A stretch of DNA of 64,000 nucleotides from Pseudarthrobacter sp. NS4 (GTDB taxonomy: Bacteria; Actinomycetota; Actinomycetes; Actinomycetales; Micrococcaceae): the NCBI RefSeq assembly GCF_024758005.1, contig NZ_CP103288.1, positions 558,001 through 622,000 of the forward strand, written 5' to 3'. Position numbers and translations under genes: made by a program. This document shows, one piece after another, positions 16,372 to 25,123 of the stretch. Every line of letters starts with the position of its first letter. Positions within the stretch are counted from its first letter, which is position 1. Under the pieces are notes generated by a model. It was not told the origin of the DNA. It made no database searches and saw only the letters and a program-made list of their open reading frames with translations.

Positions 16372-17418
16372 TCAGCCGGCAGGGACCAGGGCGGTGGGCG
16401 AGGGCGCCTGCACGTCGTGAATCATAGGGCCTGGCAGGCCGCTGATCGGGTCCAGGGCAAAGGTCGCGATGTTGTCTGAGCGTTCATGGGCTACGTGAAG
16501 CCATTTTCCCCGGACCAGATGATGGCGTGGCCAGTCACCGCCGCTGGCTATGTCCTTCACCGGCAGGAGTTCACTGCCGCCCGCGCTGACCTCCAAGGTG
16601 CTGATGATGTTGGTGCCGCGGACGCCGGCATAGGCGTAGTTGCCATCCTGGCTGAGGCAGATCTCGGCGGCGGAGTCGCCGGACTGTCTGCCGCCGGAAG
16701 TGGCCGGGCCCCGGAATACCAGCTCAAAGGTGCCCGCTTCCGGCCTGACCACGAAGACCTCCACTGAATACTCGGAGACCACAAAGACGTTGCCAGTGGA
16801 ATGCTGCACTAGGTGGCGCGGGCCGCTGCCAAACGGGAGGGCCACTTCATGGTCCACCACGAGGCCGGTACCGGGGACGTAGTTCCAGATCCGAAGAGTG
16901 TCGTGGCCTAGGTCAGTGGTCATGATCCGCCCGTCCTGAAGCATCAGGCTGGCGTGGGCCCGGCTTTGCCGCGGCTCGCCGGGGTCGACGATGGCGTGCG
17001 GATCAGCCGACGGTGCCGCTGGGAACCGCCCCGTTATCCCGCCGTCGGAATCCAGCTCATAAAGGAGGACCTGGCCGTCGCCCCAGCAGGCGGCGGTTAC
17101 GAATCGGCCCTGCGGGTCGGCGGCAACGTGGCAGGTGGCCTCACCGGCGGGCTGCGCTTCCCCCTTGGGCTCAAGGCCAAAGTCTCCGGTCCGGCGGTAG
17201 GCCTGGATCATCTTGCGCTGCTCGGCCACGGCGTAAACGACGGGCAACGTGGGATGCACAGCAACGAACGACGGCGACTGCGCCTTTACGGCCGTGCCCA
17301 GCCACTCAAGGCTGCCGTCCTGGTGTGCGCGGAGCGCACCGATGCCCTCGGCGCGGCCACCTCCGTCGGGGGTGTACGTGCCGGTCCAGATGATGGTGTT
17401 GTCCGTGGCGGAGGTCAT
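16372..17418 (-). CDS. Lactonase family protein (6-phosphogluconolactonase-like beta-propeller)
   Basis: 348 residues of the seven-bladed propeller lactonase family (PF10282). Typical pieces are WTGTYTPDGG at the start, SPSFVAVHPTLPVVYAV, DPHAIVDP, and GPRHLVQH, with repeated H-P and G-D turn residues. No signal peptide, so cytoplasmic. It could hydrolyse 6-phosphogluconolactone or another sugar lactone. It stands alone between the amylase and the methyltransferase remnant. The family includes proteins of other function, so substrate is uncertain. Confidence 0.85.
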   Translation of the reverse strand: MTSATDNTIIWTGTYTPDGGGRAEGIGALRAHQDGSLEWLGTAVKAQSPSFVAVHPTLPVVYAVAEQRKMIQAYRRTGDFGLEPKGEAQPAGEATCHVAADPQGRFVTAACWGDGQVLLYELDSDGGITGRFPAAPSADPHAIVDPGEPRQSRAHASLMLQDGRIMTTDLGHDTLRIWNYVPGTGLVVDHEVALPFGSGPRHLVQHSTGNVFVVSEYSVEVFVVRPEAGTFELVFRGPATSGGRQSGDSAAEICLSQDGNYAYAGVRGTNIISTLEVSAGGSELLPVKDIASGGDWPRHHLVRGKWLHVAHERSDNIATFALDPISGLPGPMIHDVQAPSPTALVPAG

Positions 17419-17612
17419 GGTTACATCCTGCCAATAATTTTGCTTCCTTCGCGTGCAACCCGGGCTCCGATAGCATGGAATTTCCAGTCACGGCGGAAGG
17501 AAGTGGGTCCGGTTACCGCTGTATCAGCTGCGGGTTCACCCTTCCACTGCTGTCCGGTCCGCTTGGCCTAGATACGTGCGGGGTGCCCATCGGCTCGCCG
17601 AAAGGGTGTCCC

Positions 17613-18245
17613 ATGCCAGTCCCTGAATCGCCAACTGCTTCCCTTACTTTTGCGGCAGTCGCTTCTACCTTGCGGAGTGCCGGCTGCGTTTTCGCCGAGG
17701 AGGAAGCGCAACTGCTCTTCGCCGAGGCTTCCGGCCCGGCGCAACTGGCCGACTGTGTCCGGCGCCGTGCCGCCGGTTTGCCGCTGGAGTACATCCTGGG
17801 CTGGGCAGAGTTCGCGGGCCGGCGCATCAAGGTGGGGCCGGGTGTCTTTGTTCCCCGCCGCCGAACGGAACTCCTGGTCAAGGAGGCGGCGTCCATTCTC
17901 AACGCCGCTGGTGTTTCAGCCTCCGCTGTGGTGCTTGACCTCTGCTGTGGTTCAGGGGCGGTGGTCGCCATCAGGAGCATGCCGCCGGAAGCCCGGCTTC
18001 ACGAGTCACGCCTTTCCCTTGACGGCGGTACTGACGGTCTTGACGTCCACGGGCGGGTGGCCGCCGCTGCCCGTAAATGGCTTGATCCTGCCGGTCATGT
18101 CCTTATCGAGACGAGCGGGCAGCAGGCAGCAGGTACAGCTTCGGTTCTCTCAGCTGCCGGGTTCGCTGTCAGGACCGCCCGCTCCGAGCAACTGGACGGC
18201 ACGGTTGTTGTCGGCACGGTTGTTGCCGGGACGGAGCCCAGGTAG
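17613..18245 (+). pseudogene. PrmC/HemK-like N5-glutamine methyltransferase with internal deletion
   Basis: 210 residues from the ATG at 17613; the related actinobacterial PrmC-like family is usually about 250-280. The N-terminal helical part (LEYILGWAEFAGRRIKV, FVPRRRTELLV) and SAM motif I (VLDLCCGSGAVV) are normal. Then the text jumps from GAVVAI to SMPPEARLHE, which in relatives is some 65-70 residues later. The missing part holds the acidic SAM-ribose residue and the N-x-P-Y catalytic motif. The C-terminal DGTDGLDV and HVLIETS regions follow in frame. I infer an in-frame deletion near 17965-17980 and loss of methyltransferase activity. Confidence 0.75.
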
Positions 18246-18285
18246 TTCCCGGGTCTTCCCTGCGCGGCACGCGACTGCTGACCCT

Positions 18286-18632
18286 TCATTCCCTGGGGTG
18301 GGGTGGTGGTGGGGGTTTGAAGTAGTGGTTTTGTTGGGGTTTTTGGGTGGGGTCGATGTGGGGTGGCGGGATGAAGGTTGGGGTGCCGTGGGTGGTGGTC
18401 ATGGTCCATTGTTCTTTGTGGATGAGGTGGTGGTGGTGTGTGCATAGGAGTGTGCCGTTGTTTGTGGTGGTGTGTCCGCCGTGTGACCAGTAGGTGATGT
18501 GGTGGGCTTCGCACCAGGGTGCCGGGATGGTGCAGTTGGGGAAGGTGCAGCCTTGGTCGCGGGCGGTGATGGCGAGGCGTTGGGCGGGGGTGAAGAGGCG
18601 GGTTTTGCGGCCGAGGTCGAGGATTGGGGTTA
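18286..18632 (-). pseudogene. DUF222/HNH endonuclease (13E12 repeat family), C-terminal piece
   Basis: C-terminal part of the gene whose N-terminal part lies at 19912-21618. It carries PILDLGRKTRLFTPAQR and a complete HNH motif (CTFPNC, WCEAHHI, NNGTLLC-HHH), with a Pro/His-rich tail. Removing the IS3 element and one GGTTA copy joins the frames as GEILGLT-PILDLGRK, exactly as in intact relatives. The nuclease module is separated from its N-terminal domain, so the gene is presumed inactive. Confidence 0.85.
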
Positions 18633-18654
18633 CCCGCAAATCGTGGACAGTTGA

Positions 18655-19543
18655 TCAGGCGGCTTGTGCCGGCTGAGGTTTATTGCTGGTGAGGAACTGT
18701 TCGTGTTCCACTGGCGTGGTGTAGCCCAGGGCTGAGTGGAGCCGTGAGCGGTTGTAGAACTCCTCGATCCAGCGTCCGGTTTCCCGGATCGCGTCCTGCC
18801 TGGTTGCCCACCGGCGCCGGTCGTAGAACTCGGTCTTCAGGGTGGACCAGAACGATTCCTGCATCGCGTTGTCCCAGCACACGCCTGTCCGCCCGACGGA
18901 CTGCCTGATGCCCAGTCCGGAGCAGACGGCGTTGAGCTGGGACGAGGTGTACTGAGTGCCCCGGTCGGCATGGAACACGACCCCGGCCGGGCCGCCACCG
19001 CGCAGGATGTAGGCCATCCGCAGCGCCCGCTCCACCAGGCTGGTGGTTTGGACCGAGTCCATTGCCCATCCGATCACGCGCCGGGAACAGGCATCCCTGA
19101 CAGCACACAAGTACACCCAGCCTTCACCGGTGCGCAGGTAGGTGATGTCCGAGATCCACACCGTATCCAAGGCCCCGGTATCCCACTTCCTGGCCACCAG
19201 ATCCGGGATCGAATGCACCCGCGCGTCACCGATCGGCGCTACCGGCCGGAACCCGCCGCGGCGAGATCCCTTCCAGACCCTGCCGGCGCATAGAGGCGGC
19301 CACACTCTTCCGGTCAACGCCGGTCCCGTTCCTGGCCAACGCGGCCTGCACCCGCGGCGCCCCATAGGTCCCGTACGATTCGGCGTGAGCCCTCCGTACC
19401 ATGGCGTCAAACTCCGCCCGCTCTGCGATCCTCGCCGGTGACTCTGACTCACGGCGCCGGCGCCAGGCGTAGAACCCGGAGCGGGACACCCGCAAAAGCC
19501 TGGCCATCCGCTGGACCGGGTAATTAGCCTTCTCGGCCTCCAT
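18655..19543 (-). pseudogene. IS3-family OrfB transposase (DDE), frameshifted
   Basis: The N-terminal part (MEAEKANYPVQRMARLLRVS to GLEGISPRR) reads in one frame and the rest (GGFRPVAPIGDARVHSIPD onward) in another. An extra G near 19254-19262 is the simplest cause. The catalytic core itself is otherwise normal: D in ISDITYL, D in FHADRGTQYTS, E in ESFWSTLKTE. The product would be truncated before the catalytic domain, so the element is probably immobile unless helped in trans. Confidence 0.88.
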
Positions 19544-19854
19544 CAGCTCGAAGCATTCCGATTCTGCTGCTTGGAGGCGAAGAAGGCTGCGGCTTTTCCC
19601 AGGAACTCGTTATCCATCCGCAACTGCGCGTTTTCCCGGCGCAAACGCTCCAGCTCAGACTTCTCCGTCTCAGCCGCCGCGAACTCCTCAGGAGCCGCCA
19701 ACCGGGCCCGTTCCTGGGCAACCCACCGGCCCAGCAACTGCTCACCCAGGCCCAACTCCCGGGCCACCGGCGCGACCGGTCTGCCCGTATCGATGACAAG
19801 GCGCGCAGCCTCCCGCCGATACTCCGGAGTGAATTTACGTCGTGTCGTGCTCAC
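19543..19854 (-). CDS. IS3-family OrfA (HTH transposase subunit)
   Basis: 103 residues: an N-terminal HTH_Tnp_1 domain (RRKFTPEYRREAARLVIDTG, then VAPVARELGLGEQLLGRWV) and a leucine-zipper coiled coil (ELERLRRENAQLRMDNEFLGKA). In the family OrfA binds the element ends and is fused to OrfB by -1 frameshifting. Intact here, though its OrfB partner is broken. Confidence 0.9.
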   Translation of the reverse strand: MSTTRRKFTPEYRREAARLVIDTGRPVAPVARELGLGEQLLGRWVAQERARLAAPEEFAAAETEKSELERLRRENAQLRMDNEFLGKAAAFFASKQQNRNASS

Positions 19855-19911
19855 AAGAACACCTTCCCGCAGAATCCCAGGATCCCGCTACTTCAGGTGT
19901 CCACCAACAGA

Positions 19912-21618
19912 GGTTAACCCCAGGATTTCGCCGTGGGTTCCGAGGAGGGCGGGGATGATGTCGGCGTCGCAGGCGATTTTGCGGAGGGTCGAAGCGGCGA
20001 CGGGGCCGGTGAACACGAACGCCCCGGTCCCGGCCCCTGTGCCTGTGCCTGTGGGGGTTCGTGTGCCGGTGCCGGTGTCTGTGTCTGTGTTTGTCCTGGG
20101 GCCGGCGCCGGCGCCGGCGCCGTTGTCGTTGTCGTTGCCGGAGTCGGGGAGGTGGGGGAAGAGGTCCTGGTAGTTGATGGTGGCGATGATCTGGGGCCGG
20201 TTGCCGCCGGTGGTGGGCAGGTTGTTGGTGGTGAGGGCTGCTTTGACGGCGGAGACGAGCCCGTCGAGTTGTTGCTGCGGGCGGGTCCGCCGTTCCAGGT
20301 TCCGTTCCTGGCCCACGTCCCGGTCCGGGTCCGGGTTTGTGCCGTTGCTGGTGGTGCTGGCACTGGTGTTGGGGGTGGTGGTGCGGGGGTTGGTGGCGGT
20401 GTTCATGACGGTGAGGAGGTGTTCGTATTGGTCGGTGGTGGCGAAGATTTCGAGGTGGTGCAGGCCGTGGCGGGGTTTGCGGATGAACGCGCCCTGGGTG
20501 TGGCGGAGGGCTTCTTCGGTGGGTTCGGTGCCGTCGGCGTCGATGGTGTCGGTCCAGCGTTGGGCCAGGCGGGTGAGGAAGTCGGGGTCGGCGGCAGCTG
20601 CGGTGGTGGTGAGGTGGTGTTCGATCCGGTCCAGGGTTTCGGTGCTGGTGTGGTGCTTTAGCCGGTCCAGGGTGGCGGTGATGATGGTCGCGGCGTGCGA
20701 GGAGACCACCGGTCCGGCCGGCAGGTCTGGTTCGGTGGAGGTCTCTGCAGGGTTCCCGGTGCGGGTGTTGGTGGGGGTCAGGGCGGCGGCCAGGTGCTCG
20801 TGTGCCGGTGGGGTGGGTTCGCCGGCGAGGGTGGTGCCGGGCAGTGCCTGGTGGGCAAGGGCGAGGCGGCGGCGGGCTTCCCGGATGGGGATCCGGAGCC
20901 GGAGCCGGAGGAACTCGGCGGTGTTCCTGCACCCATCATCGGCCGGGGATGTCACTACAGGGGATGTCACCGGGCTGCCCAGCTCCGCGCGTGTGGGCTG
21001 AGCGGTGGGCGCGGGCCAGTTGGCGTCTGTTTCGTTCAGGGTCTCGACACCGTTAGCGTCCCAGCCGGTCACCCACCCCCGGCCGGTACTGCCCGGTCGA
21101 CCCGTCCTGCCCTGGCCGGCCCGGGCGGCGGCAGCGGCGGTAATTGCTTGGGTGCGGGTCCGGTCTACGGTGGAGGCGGCGATCAGCTGCAGGTACTCCA
21201 CGGTACGGGACAGGGTTTCGACCTGCCCGGCGAAATCCGCCGCCTGAACGTAGTCAGCCGATGCCAACCCATCCCCGGCAGCAACAGCAGCGGCCGCCAG
21301 TTGGTTTCCGAATGCGGCCAAGTCAGGCCGTTCCCCACGGGCACCAATGGCTGTTGATCTTTCAGCCGCGGCGGTGCCTGCCACCGGTGGGGGCACAGCG
21401 ACAGCGGGTGAGGTCGCGGGTTCAGCCGCGGCAGCGGCTCCGCCACAGGGCTCGGATTCGCGGGCAGTGACGTTGGCCGGGACGGCGTGAAGGCGACTGG
21501 ACTGCCTAAGCCGTGCGCCGGCGTCGTACGCGCCGTGTATGCGATCACCACGAAGGGCGCGGGGAAGCGCAGCGGCGGACCCGCCGAACTCCACAAGCTG
21601 ATCCCCAATGGCTTCCAT
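19912..21618 (-). pseudogene. DUF222/HNH endonuclease, N-terminal piece
   Basis: Start chosen at MEAIGDQLVEFGG (21618); the frame is open to 21789 but without a better RBS. The DUF222 domain covers most of the piece, with a long Ala/Pro-rich N-terminal stretch. Before the junction is a low-complexity tract (GAGAGAGPRTNTDTDTGTG and on) encoded by GT/GC-rich repeats around 20030-20130. The reading runs GEILGLT into the IS. These 13E12-family genes are multicopy in Micrococcaceae; their biological role is unclear. Confidence 0.82.
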
Positions 21619-21779
21619 GAACCTATTCTGCTGTGGGGGTCTGACAATCTGTTGCGGTGGGTCATTAGCCACGTGACGTCCGTTGCTTCGGCCAGCCAAA
21701 GTGCGGACGATGAAGGCATGCGCAGAACCAGTAGTCCCTCCCGCCGGCGCCTGTGGGCTTGTAGTCGAGGGGACGGACG

Positions 21780-21952
21780 GGTGGTTCACCGCAGGCTCCG
21801 CGGGACATTATGACCTGGGCCTGCTCAAGGGAAACCAAGGCAACCAGGTCTATGAGATACCTGCCGGGGTGGATCTCTCGAAGTACCCATCGGTGGACCT
21901 GTGGTGCGTGCAGTTCAGCGTATCCTTCGGCGCTACTGAACTTGTGGCCTGA
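21780..21952 (+). pseudogene. DM13-domain protein, C-terminal fragment
   Basis: The plus strand encodes YDLGLLKGNQGNQVYEIPAG followed by VDLSKYPSVDLWCVQFSVSFG and a stop, which matches the end of DM13 domains, including the conserved tryptophan-cysteine. Nothing upstream resembles the rest of a DM13 protein, and the reading frame enters from unrelated sequence next to the HNH gene start. I read it as the 3' remnant of a truncated gene. DM13 proteins are usually secreted or lipoprotein, with a proposed redox role. Confidence 0.65.
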
Positions 21953-22107
21953 GGACTGGACCCGTCAGCGGCAGCAGAAACGTCGCTGGCCGCCACGTCC
22001 CCCAAGGATCGCGACGGCCAGCAAGGCGATTCAGTTGTAACACAAGGATTCAGTGCCCCCGTGTCAAGAAGGGACAACCCCGTAATGAACGGGACTCCCG
22101 GTGTCAG

Positions 22108-22662
22108 TCAGGACTTGGAACCAGTCTCGCCGGAGGTGCCCAGGTTGGTGGTTTCCGGGTGCGTGCTGTGGGCGGGGATGTGGTCCTCGCCGAGCTCATC
22201 CGCGTCGCCGAGGGTTCCGGAGGTTCCGGCGGCGCCGGTAGTCCCGGCGACACCCGAGGTTCCGGCCGCAGCCGTACCAAGGGTGGCTGACGTACCGAAT
22301 GTGTCCGTTGTTCCGGCGGTGCCCGTAGTACCGAACCCGCCGGAAGTACCCGGAGTACTGGTGCCGGAAGCACCGGTGGACGTGGCGTCGTCGGACTTGC
22401 CGTCGCCTGAAGAACCGTCACGGTGCATCGCAGAGCCGATCACGGTCCCTGCCCGGCGTGCCGCCTCGGTCAGCTGATCCGCAACTTCGGGCGCCTTTTC
22501 CTTGATGGCTTCAGTAGCAACAGCTACTTTTTCCTGGACAGGTTTGCTGTCCCAGATGCCCGCAGCGCGGGCCTTGAGCTTGTCGTACGCAGCACGGCCG
22601 GACCGCGACCCGAGGACGTAGCCGGTGGCAATTCCAACACCCAAAAGAAGTTTGTTTTTCAC
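22108..22662 (-). CDS. YtxH-like small protein with Gly/Thr-rich tail
   Basis: 184 residues from a GTG start (AGGAG upstream). The first 20 residues (KNKLLLGVGIATGYVLGSRSG) form one glycine-rich helix followed by RAAYDKLKARA, typical of YtxH-type proteins. An amphipathic helical region follows to about residue 90. The last 90 residues are imperfect repeats of T/S-G-T/A (GTTGTAGTTDTFGTSATLG), probably disordered. Likely a stress-associated membrane-anchored protein of unknown function. It is preceded by glsB on the same strand but separated by a terminator. Confidence 0.82.
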   Translation of the reverse strand: MKNKLLLGVGIATGYVLGSRSGRAAYDKLKARAAGIWDSKPVQEKVAVATEAIKEKAPEVADQLTEAARRAGTVIGSAMHRDGSSGDGKSDDATSTGASGTSTPGTSGGFGTTGTAGTTDTFGTSATLGTAAAGTSGVAGTTGAAGTSGTLGDADELGEDHIPAHSTHPETTNLGTSGETGSKS

Positions 22663-22720
22663 GATGAACTCCTGCTCCGTGAGAAGGTTTTCAGTTCCGG
22701 CCGTATGGCCGGGAAAGTGA

Positions 22721-22757
22721 AAACCGGCCTGGGGGATTGTGGTCCCCAGGCCGGTTT
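22721..22757. terminator. Rho-independent-type hairpin after glsB-like gene
   Basis: Perfect 14-bp arms AAACCGGCCTGGGG and CCCCAGGCCGGTTT around a 9-base loop, ending in TTT on each strand. It follows the stop of the membrane protein gene at 22776 and precedes the YtxH gene. Confidence 0.8.
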
Positions 22758-22775
22758 CCTGGCTTGCGCGCCGTG

Positions 22776-23042
22776 TTAGCCGCGCACGCTGCGCTTGGTG
22801 ATCATGCCGTACACCAGCAGCACGATGAGTGCGCCGCCGATGGCCAGCAGCCACGTCTGCAGGGAGAAGAACTCCTGCAGTCCGGTGCCGAAGATCATTC
22901 CACCGATCCAGCCGCCGAGGAGGGCCCCAACGACGCCGAGGACGAGGGTGATGAGCCAGCCGCCACCCTGCCTGCCCGGAAGGATCGCCTTAGCGATCGC
23001 ACCAGCAATAAGTCCGAGAATCAGAAATGCAATAAATCCCAT
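22776..23042 (-). CDS. GlsB/YeaQ/YmgE family stress-response membrane protein
   Basis: 88 residues with three hydrophobic segments: GFIAFLILGLIAGAIAKAIL, WLITLVLGVVGALLGGWIGG and WLLAIGGALIVLLVYGMI. The family motif GRQGGGW and the first-helix glycines are present. This is the transglycosylase-associated/GlsB family of small membrane proteins linked to general stress in other bacteria. Upstream lies the palindrome shared with two other small-protein genes. Confidence 0.93.
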   Translation of the reverse strand: MGFIAFLILGLIAGAIAKAILPGRQGGGWLITLVLGVVGALLGGWIGGMIFGTGLQEFFSLQTWLLAIGGALIVLLVYGMITKRSVRG

Positions 23043-23109
23043 TTTTCGTTCCTCTTCCTAAGTAAAGGAGGCCTCCGGATCCCGGAAGCACTTCATCCTT
23101 CTGCCTCAA

Positions 23110-23127
23110 TAGTAATCATGCTTACTA
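23110..23127. promoter_or_regulatory. Shared palindromic motif upstream of glsB-like gene
   Basis: TAGTAATCATGCTTACTA, an 18-bp palindrome except for its central pairs, 68-85 bp before the ATG at 23042. Related sites lie at 40468-40482 and 60440-60452. Confidence 0.55.
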
Positions 23128-23174
23128 TCTATTTGCCAACCCCATGGAGCAGAAAAACCGCACTTCAGGGCTGT

Positions 23175-24008
23175 TTAATGCCCTGTTACGTCGGAATCAT
23201 GGCCTGCATCCGGGCCTTCGTCAAGGATGGATAATTCCGCGAGATCCTGCGGATCCAGGGCGAAGTCGAAGATGTCCAGGTTCTCCCTCATCCGGTCCGG
23301 ATTGGCAGTTTTCGGAATCGTTACAAGTCCGTGCTGAATGTGCCACCGCAGGACCAGTTGGCCGGGTGTTTTTCCATGTTTTTCGGCCAGTTGGGTAAGG
23401 ATGGGAGCGGTCAGCAGTCCGGCCCCCGATCCGCCCAGCGGACTGTATGACTCGGTGACAATCCCGTGCTTTTCATGGAACTCCCGTTCGGCCGTCCGGG
23501 TGACGGCCGGCGTGAGCTGGATCTGGTTGACTGCCGGGACCACCCCGGTCTGGGCCATCAGCCGTTCCAGGTGGGCGGGCTTGAAGTTTGAGACCCCGAT
23601 GGAGCGGACCTTGCCCTCAGCCTGGAGCCGTTCAAACGTTTTCCATGTGGAGATGTATTCGTCGCGCGCAGGCAGCGGCCAGTGGATCAGCAGCAGGTCC
23701 ACGTAATCCAGCCCCAGCCGCTTCAGGCAACCCTCAAGGCCTTCCAGGGCCCGGTCGGCGCCCTGGAACTGGCCGTCCAGCTTGGTGGTGATGAAGAGCT
23801 CTCCACGGTCCACGCCGGTGGCCCGGATGCCGTTGCCCACACCTCGTTCGTTGCCGTATTTCTCGGCGGTATCGATGTGCCGGTAGCCGGCTTCCACAGC
23901 CTGCACGACGGCGGTGGCCGCCTGGTCGTCGTCCAGCGGCCAGGTGCCAAGACCCACCTGCGGGATGGAGTATCCGTCATTGAGTTTGATGAGCGGTGCA
24001 AGTGTCAT
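23175..24008 (-). CDS. Aldo/keto reductase (AKR5-like)
   Basis: 277 residues, NADPH-dependent (alpha/beta)8 barrel. The catalytic tetrad is present: D and Y in HIDTAEKYGNE, K in FITTKLDG, H in LLIHWPLP. The cofactor-phosphate region IPKTANPDRMREN is also seen. It resembles 2,5-diketogluconate reductases. Before the IS inserted, this ATG lay about 40 bp after the PL11 lyase stop on the same strand, so the two probably formed an operon. The IS now starts 38 bp upstream and may have separated it from its promoter. Confidence 0.92.
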   Translation of the reverse strand: MTLAPLIKLNDGYSIPQVGLGTWPLDDDQAATAVVQAVEAGYRHIDTAEKYGNERGVGNGIRATGVDRGELFITTKLDGQFQGADRALEGLEGCLKRLGLDYVDLLLIHWPLPARDEYISTWKTFERLQAEGKVRSIGVSNFKPAHLERLMAQTGVVPAVNQIQLTPAVTRTAEREFHEKHGIVTESYSPLGGSGAGLLTAPILTQLAEKHGKTPGQLVLRWHIQHGLVTIPKTANPDRMRENLDIFDFALDPQDLAELSILDEGPDAGHDSDVTGH

Positions 24009-24045
24009 TTGAACAGTCTCTCCCGTACGGCCGCGCCGTCCTAGC

Positions 24046-25118
24046 TGTATTGACCACGGAGGTTAGTGACGGTCGGCGTGGTTTGGTGACATGAAGAAGA
24101 CCTCCGGGTGGAGTGGGGCTTGTCTAGAGTCCAATTCCACGCACGGAGGTCTTCATGTCCCACCCTAACGCTCTTCTGACCCCTCGTGGACGGCTGCAGC
24201 TCGCGCAATGTGTCGTTGACCAGTGTTGGAGTCTTCGCCGGGCCGCGGAGCGGTTTCAGGTCTCAGTGCCCACTGCTGCGCGTTGGGCCCAGCGCTACCG
24301 AGAGCGCGGTCCAGCTGGGATGGAGGACCGCTCCAGCCGCCCGCACTCTTCTCCCCGGCGCACGGCAACCCGTACGGAGCGGCGGATCATCGCCATCCGC
24401 GTGAACCGGCGCTGGGGGCCGGCCAGGATCGGCTATCTGCTGGGAATCCACCCCTCCACCGTGCACCGCGTCCTGTCCCGCTACCGGCTGGCGAAACTGA
24501 CCTGGCTGGACCGTGGCACCGGACGAGTGATCCGCCGCTACGAACACGACAGGCCCGGGGACCTGATCCATGTCGACATCAAGAAACTCGGCCGGATCCC
24601 GGACGGCGGCGGACACCGTGCCCTCGGCAGGGCCACCGGGCGCCGGAACAAGGCACGGACTCCATCCAACCGCCGACCCGGCTACCACTACCTCCACAAC
24701 GCCGTCGATGACCATTCACGCCTCGCCTACACCGAGATCCTCACCGACGAGACAAAGGAAACCGCAGCAGCCTTCTGGCAGCGCGCCAACGCCTGGTTCC
24801 AAGCCCAAGGAATCACGGTCCAGCGGGTCCTGACCGACAACGGGAACTGCTACCGGTCCCGAGCCTTCGCTCAAGCCCTGGGCCCGGACATCAAGCATAA
24901 ACGCACCCGCCCCTACCGCCCACAAACCAACGGCAAAGTCGAACGCTTCAACCGCACCATGCTCGAGGAATGGGCCTACATCCGCCCCTACCGCTCAGAG
25001 ACCGAGCGTGTCGCCGCTTTCCCCAACTGGCTCCACGCCTACAATAACCACCGAGCCCACACAGCACTCAAAGGTCAGACACCGGCCAGCCGCGTCACCA
25101 ACCTCTCAGGTCAATACA
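24046..25118 (+). mobile_element. IS481-family insertion sequence, copy 2 (1073 bp, intact)
   Basis: Ends TGTATTGACC...GGTCAATACA, flanked by the 6-bp duplication CCTAGC (24040-24045 and 25119-25124), again NCTAGN. It is inverted relative to copy 1 and differs by one T. It landed at the stop codon of the PL11 lyase; because TAG is in the duplicated target, the lyase keeps its stop. Confidence 0.96.
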
Positions 25119-25123
25119 CCTAG
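24155..25123 (+). CDS. IS481-family transposase (intact)
   Basis: 322 residues. Two N-terminal HTH segments (SLRRAAERFQVSVPTAARWA; ARIGYLLGIHPSTVHRVLSRY) precede an rve core with D in LIHVDIKKLG, D in VLTDNGNCY and E in NGKVERFNRT. The coding frame runs to the last base of the IS, and the stop codon TAG is supplied entirely by the duplicated target CCTAGC. Because the target is NCTAGN, any correct insertion would supply the same stop. Confidence 0.95.
   Translation: MSHPNALLTPRGRLQLAQCVVDQCWSLRRAAERFQVSVPTAARWAQRYRERGPAGMEDRSSRPHSSPRRTATRTERRIIAIRVNRRWGPARIGYLLGIHPSTVHRVLSRYRLAKLTWLDRGTGRVIRRYEHDRPGDLIHVDIKKLGRIPDGGGHRALGRATGRRNKARTPSNRRPGYHYLHNAVDDHSRLAYTEILTDETKETAAAFWQRANAWFQAQGITVQRVLTDNGNCYRSRAFAQALGPDIKHKRTRPYRPQTNGKVERFNRTMLEEWAYIRPYRSETERVAAFPNWLHAYNNHRAHTALKGQTPASRVTNLSGQYT

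Larger units (their letters stand above)
18633..19911 (-). mobile_element. IS3-family insertion sequence (about 1279 bp)
   Basis: Ends are inferred from the host gene: GGTTA occurs at 18628-18632 and 19912-19916, and excision restores the frame. Near each end lies an inverted GTGGACA followed by a similar run (GTTGATC / CCTGAAG), but the outermost bases do not match well, so the tips may be off by a few bases. It carries orfA and a broken orfB. Confidence 0.85.

Noticed and set aside
20030..20110. GTGTCTGTGTCTG-like microsatellite as a possible CRISPR or origin element
   Set aside because: It lies in frame within the DUF222 gene and encodes a Thr/Asp/Gly tract.
21985..22030. GCTGGCCG...CGGCCAGC inverted repeat as terminator
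   Set aside because: The loop is over 20 bases and no T-run follows; too weak to call.
22190..22400. Short tandem-like repeats that could suggest a repeat array
   Set aside because: They are the codons of the Gly/Thr/Ser tail of the YtxH-like protein, not evenly spaced repeats with spacers; not CRISPR.
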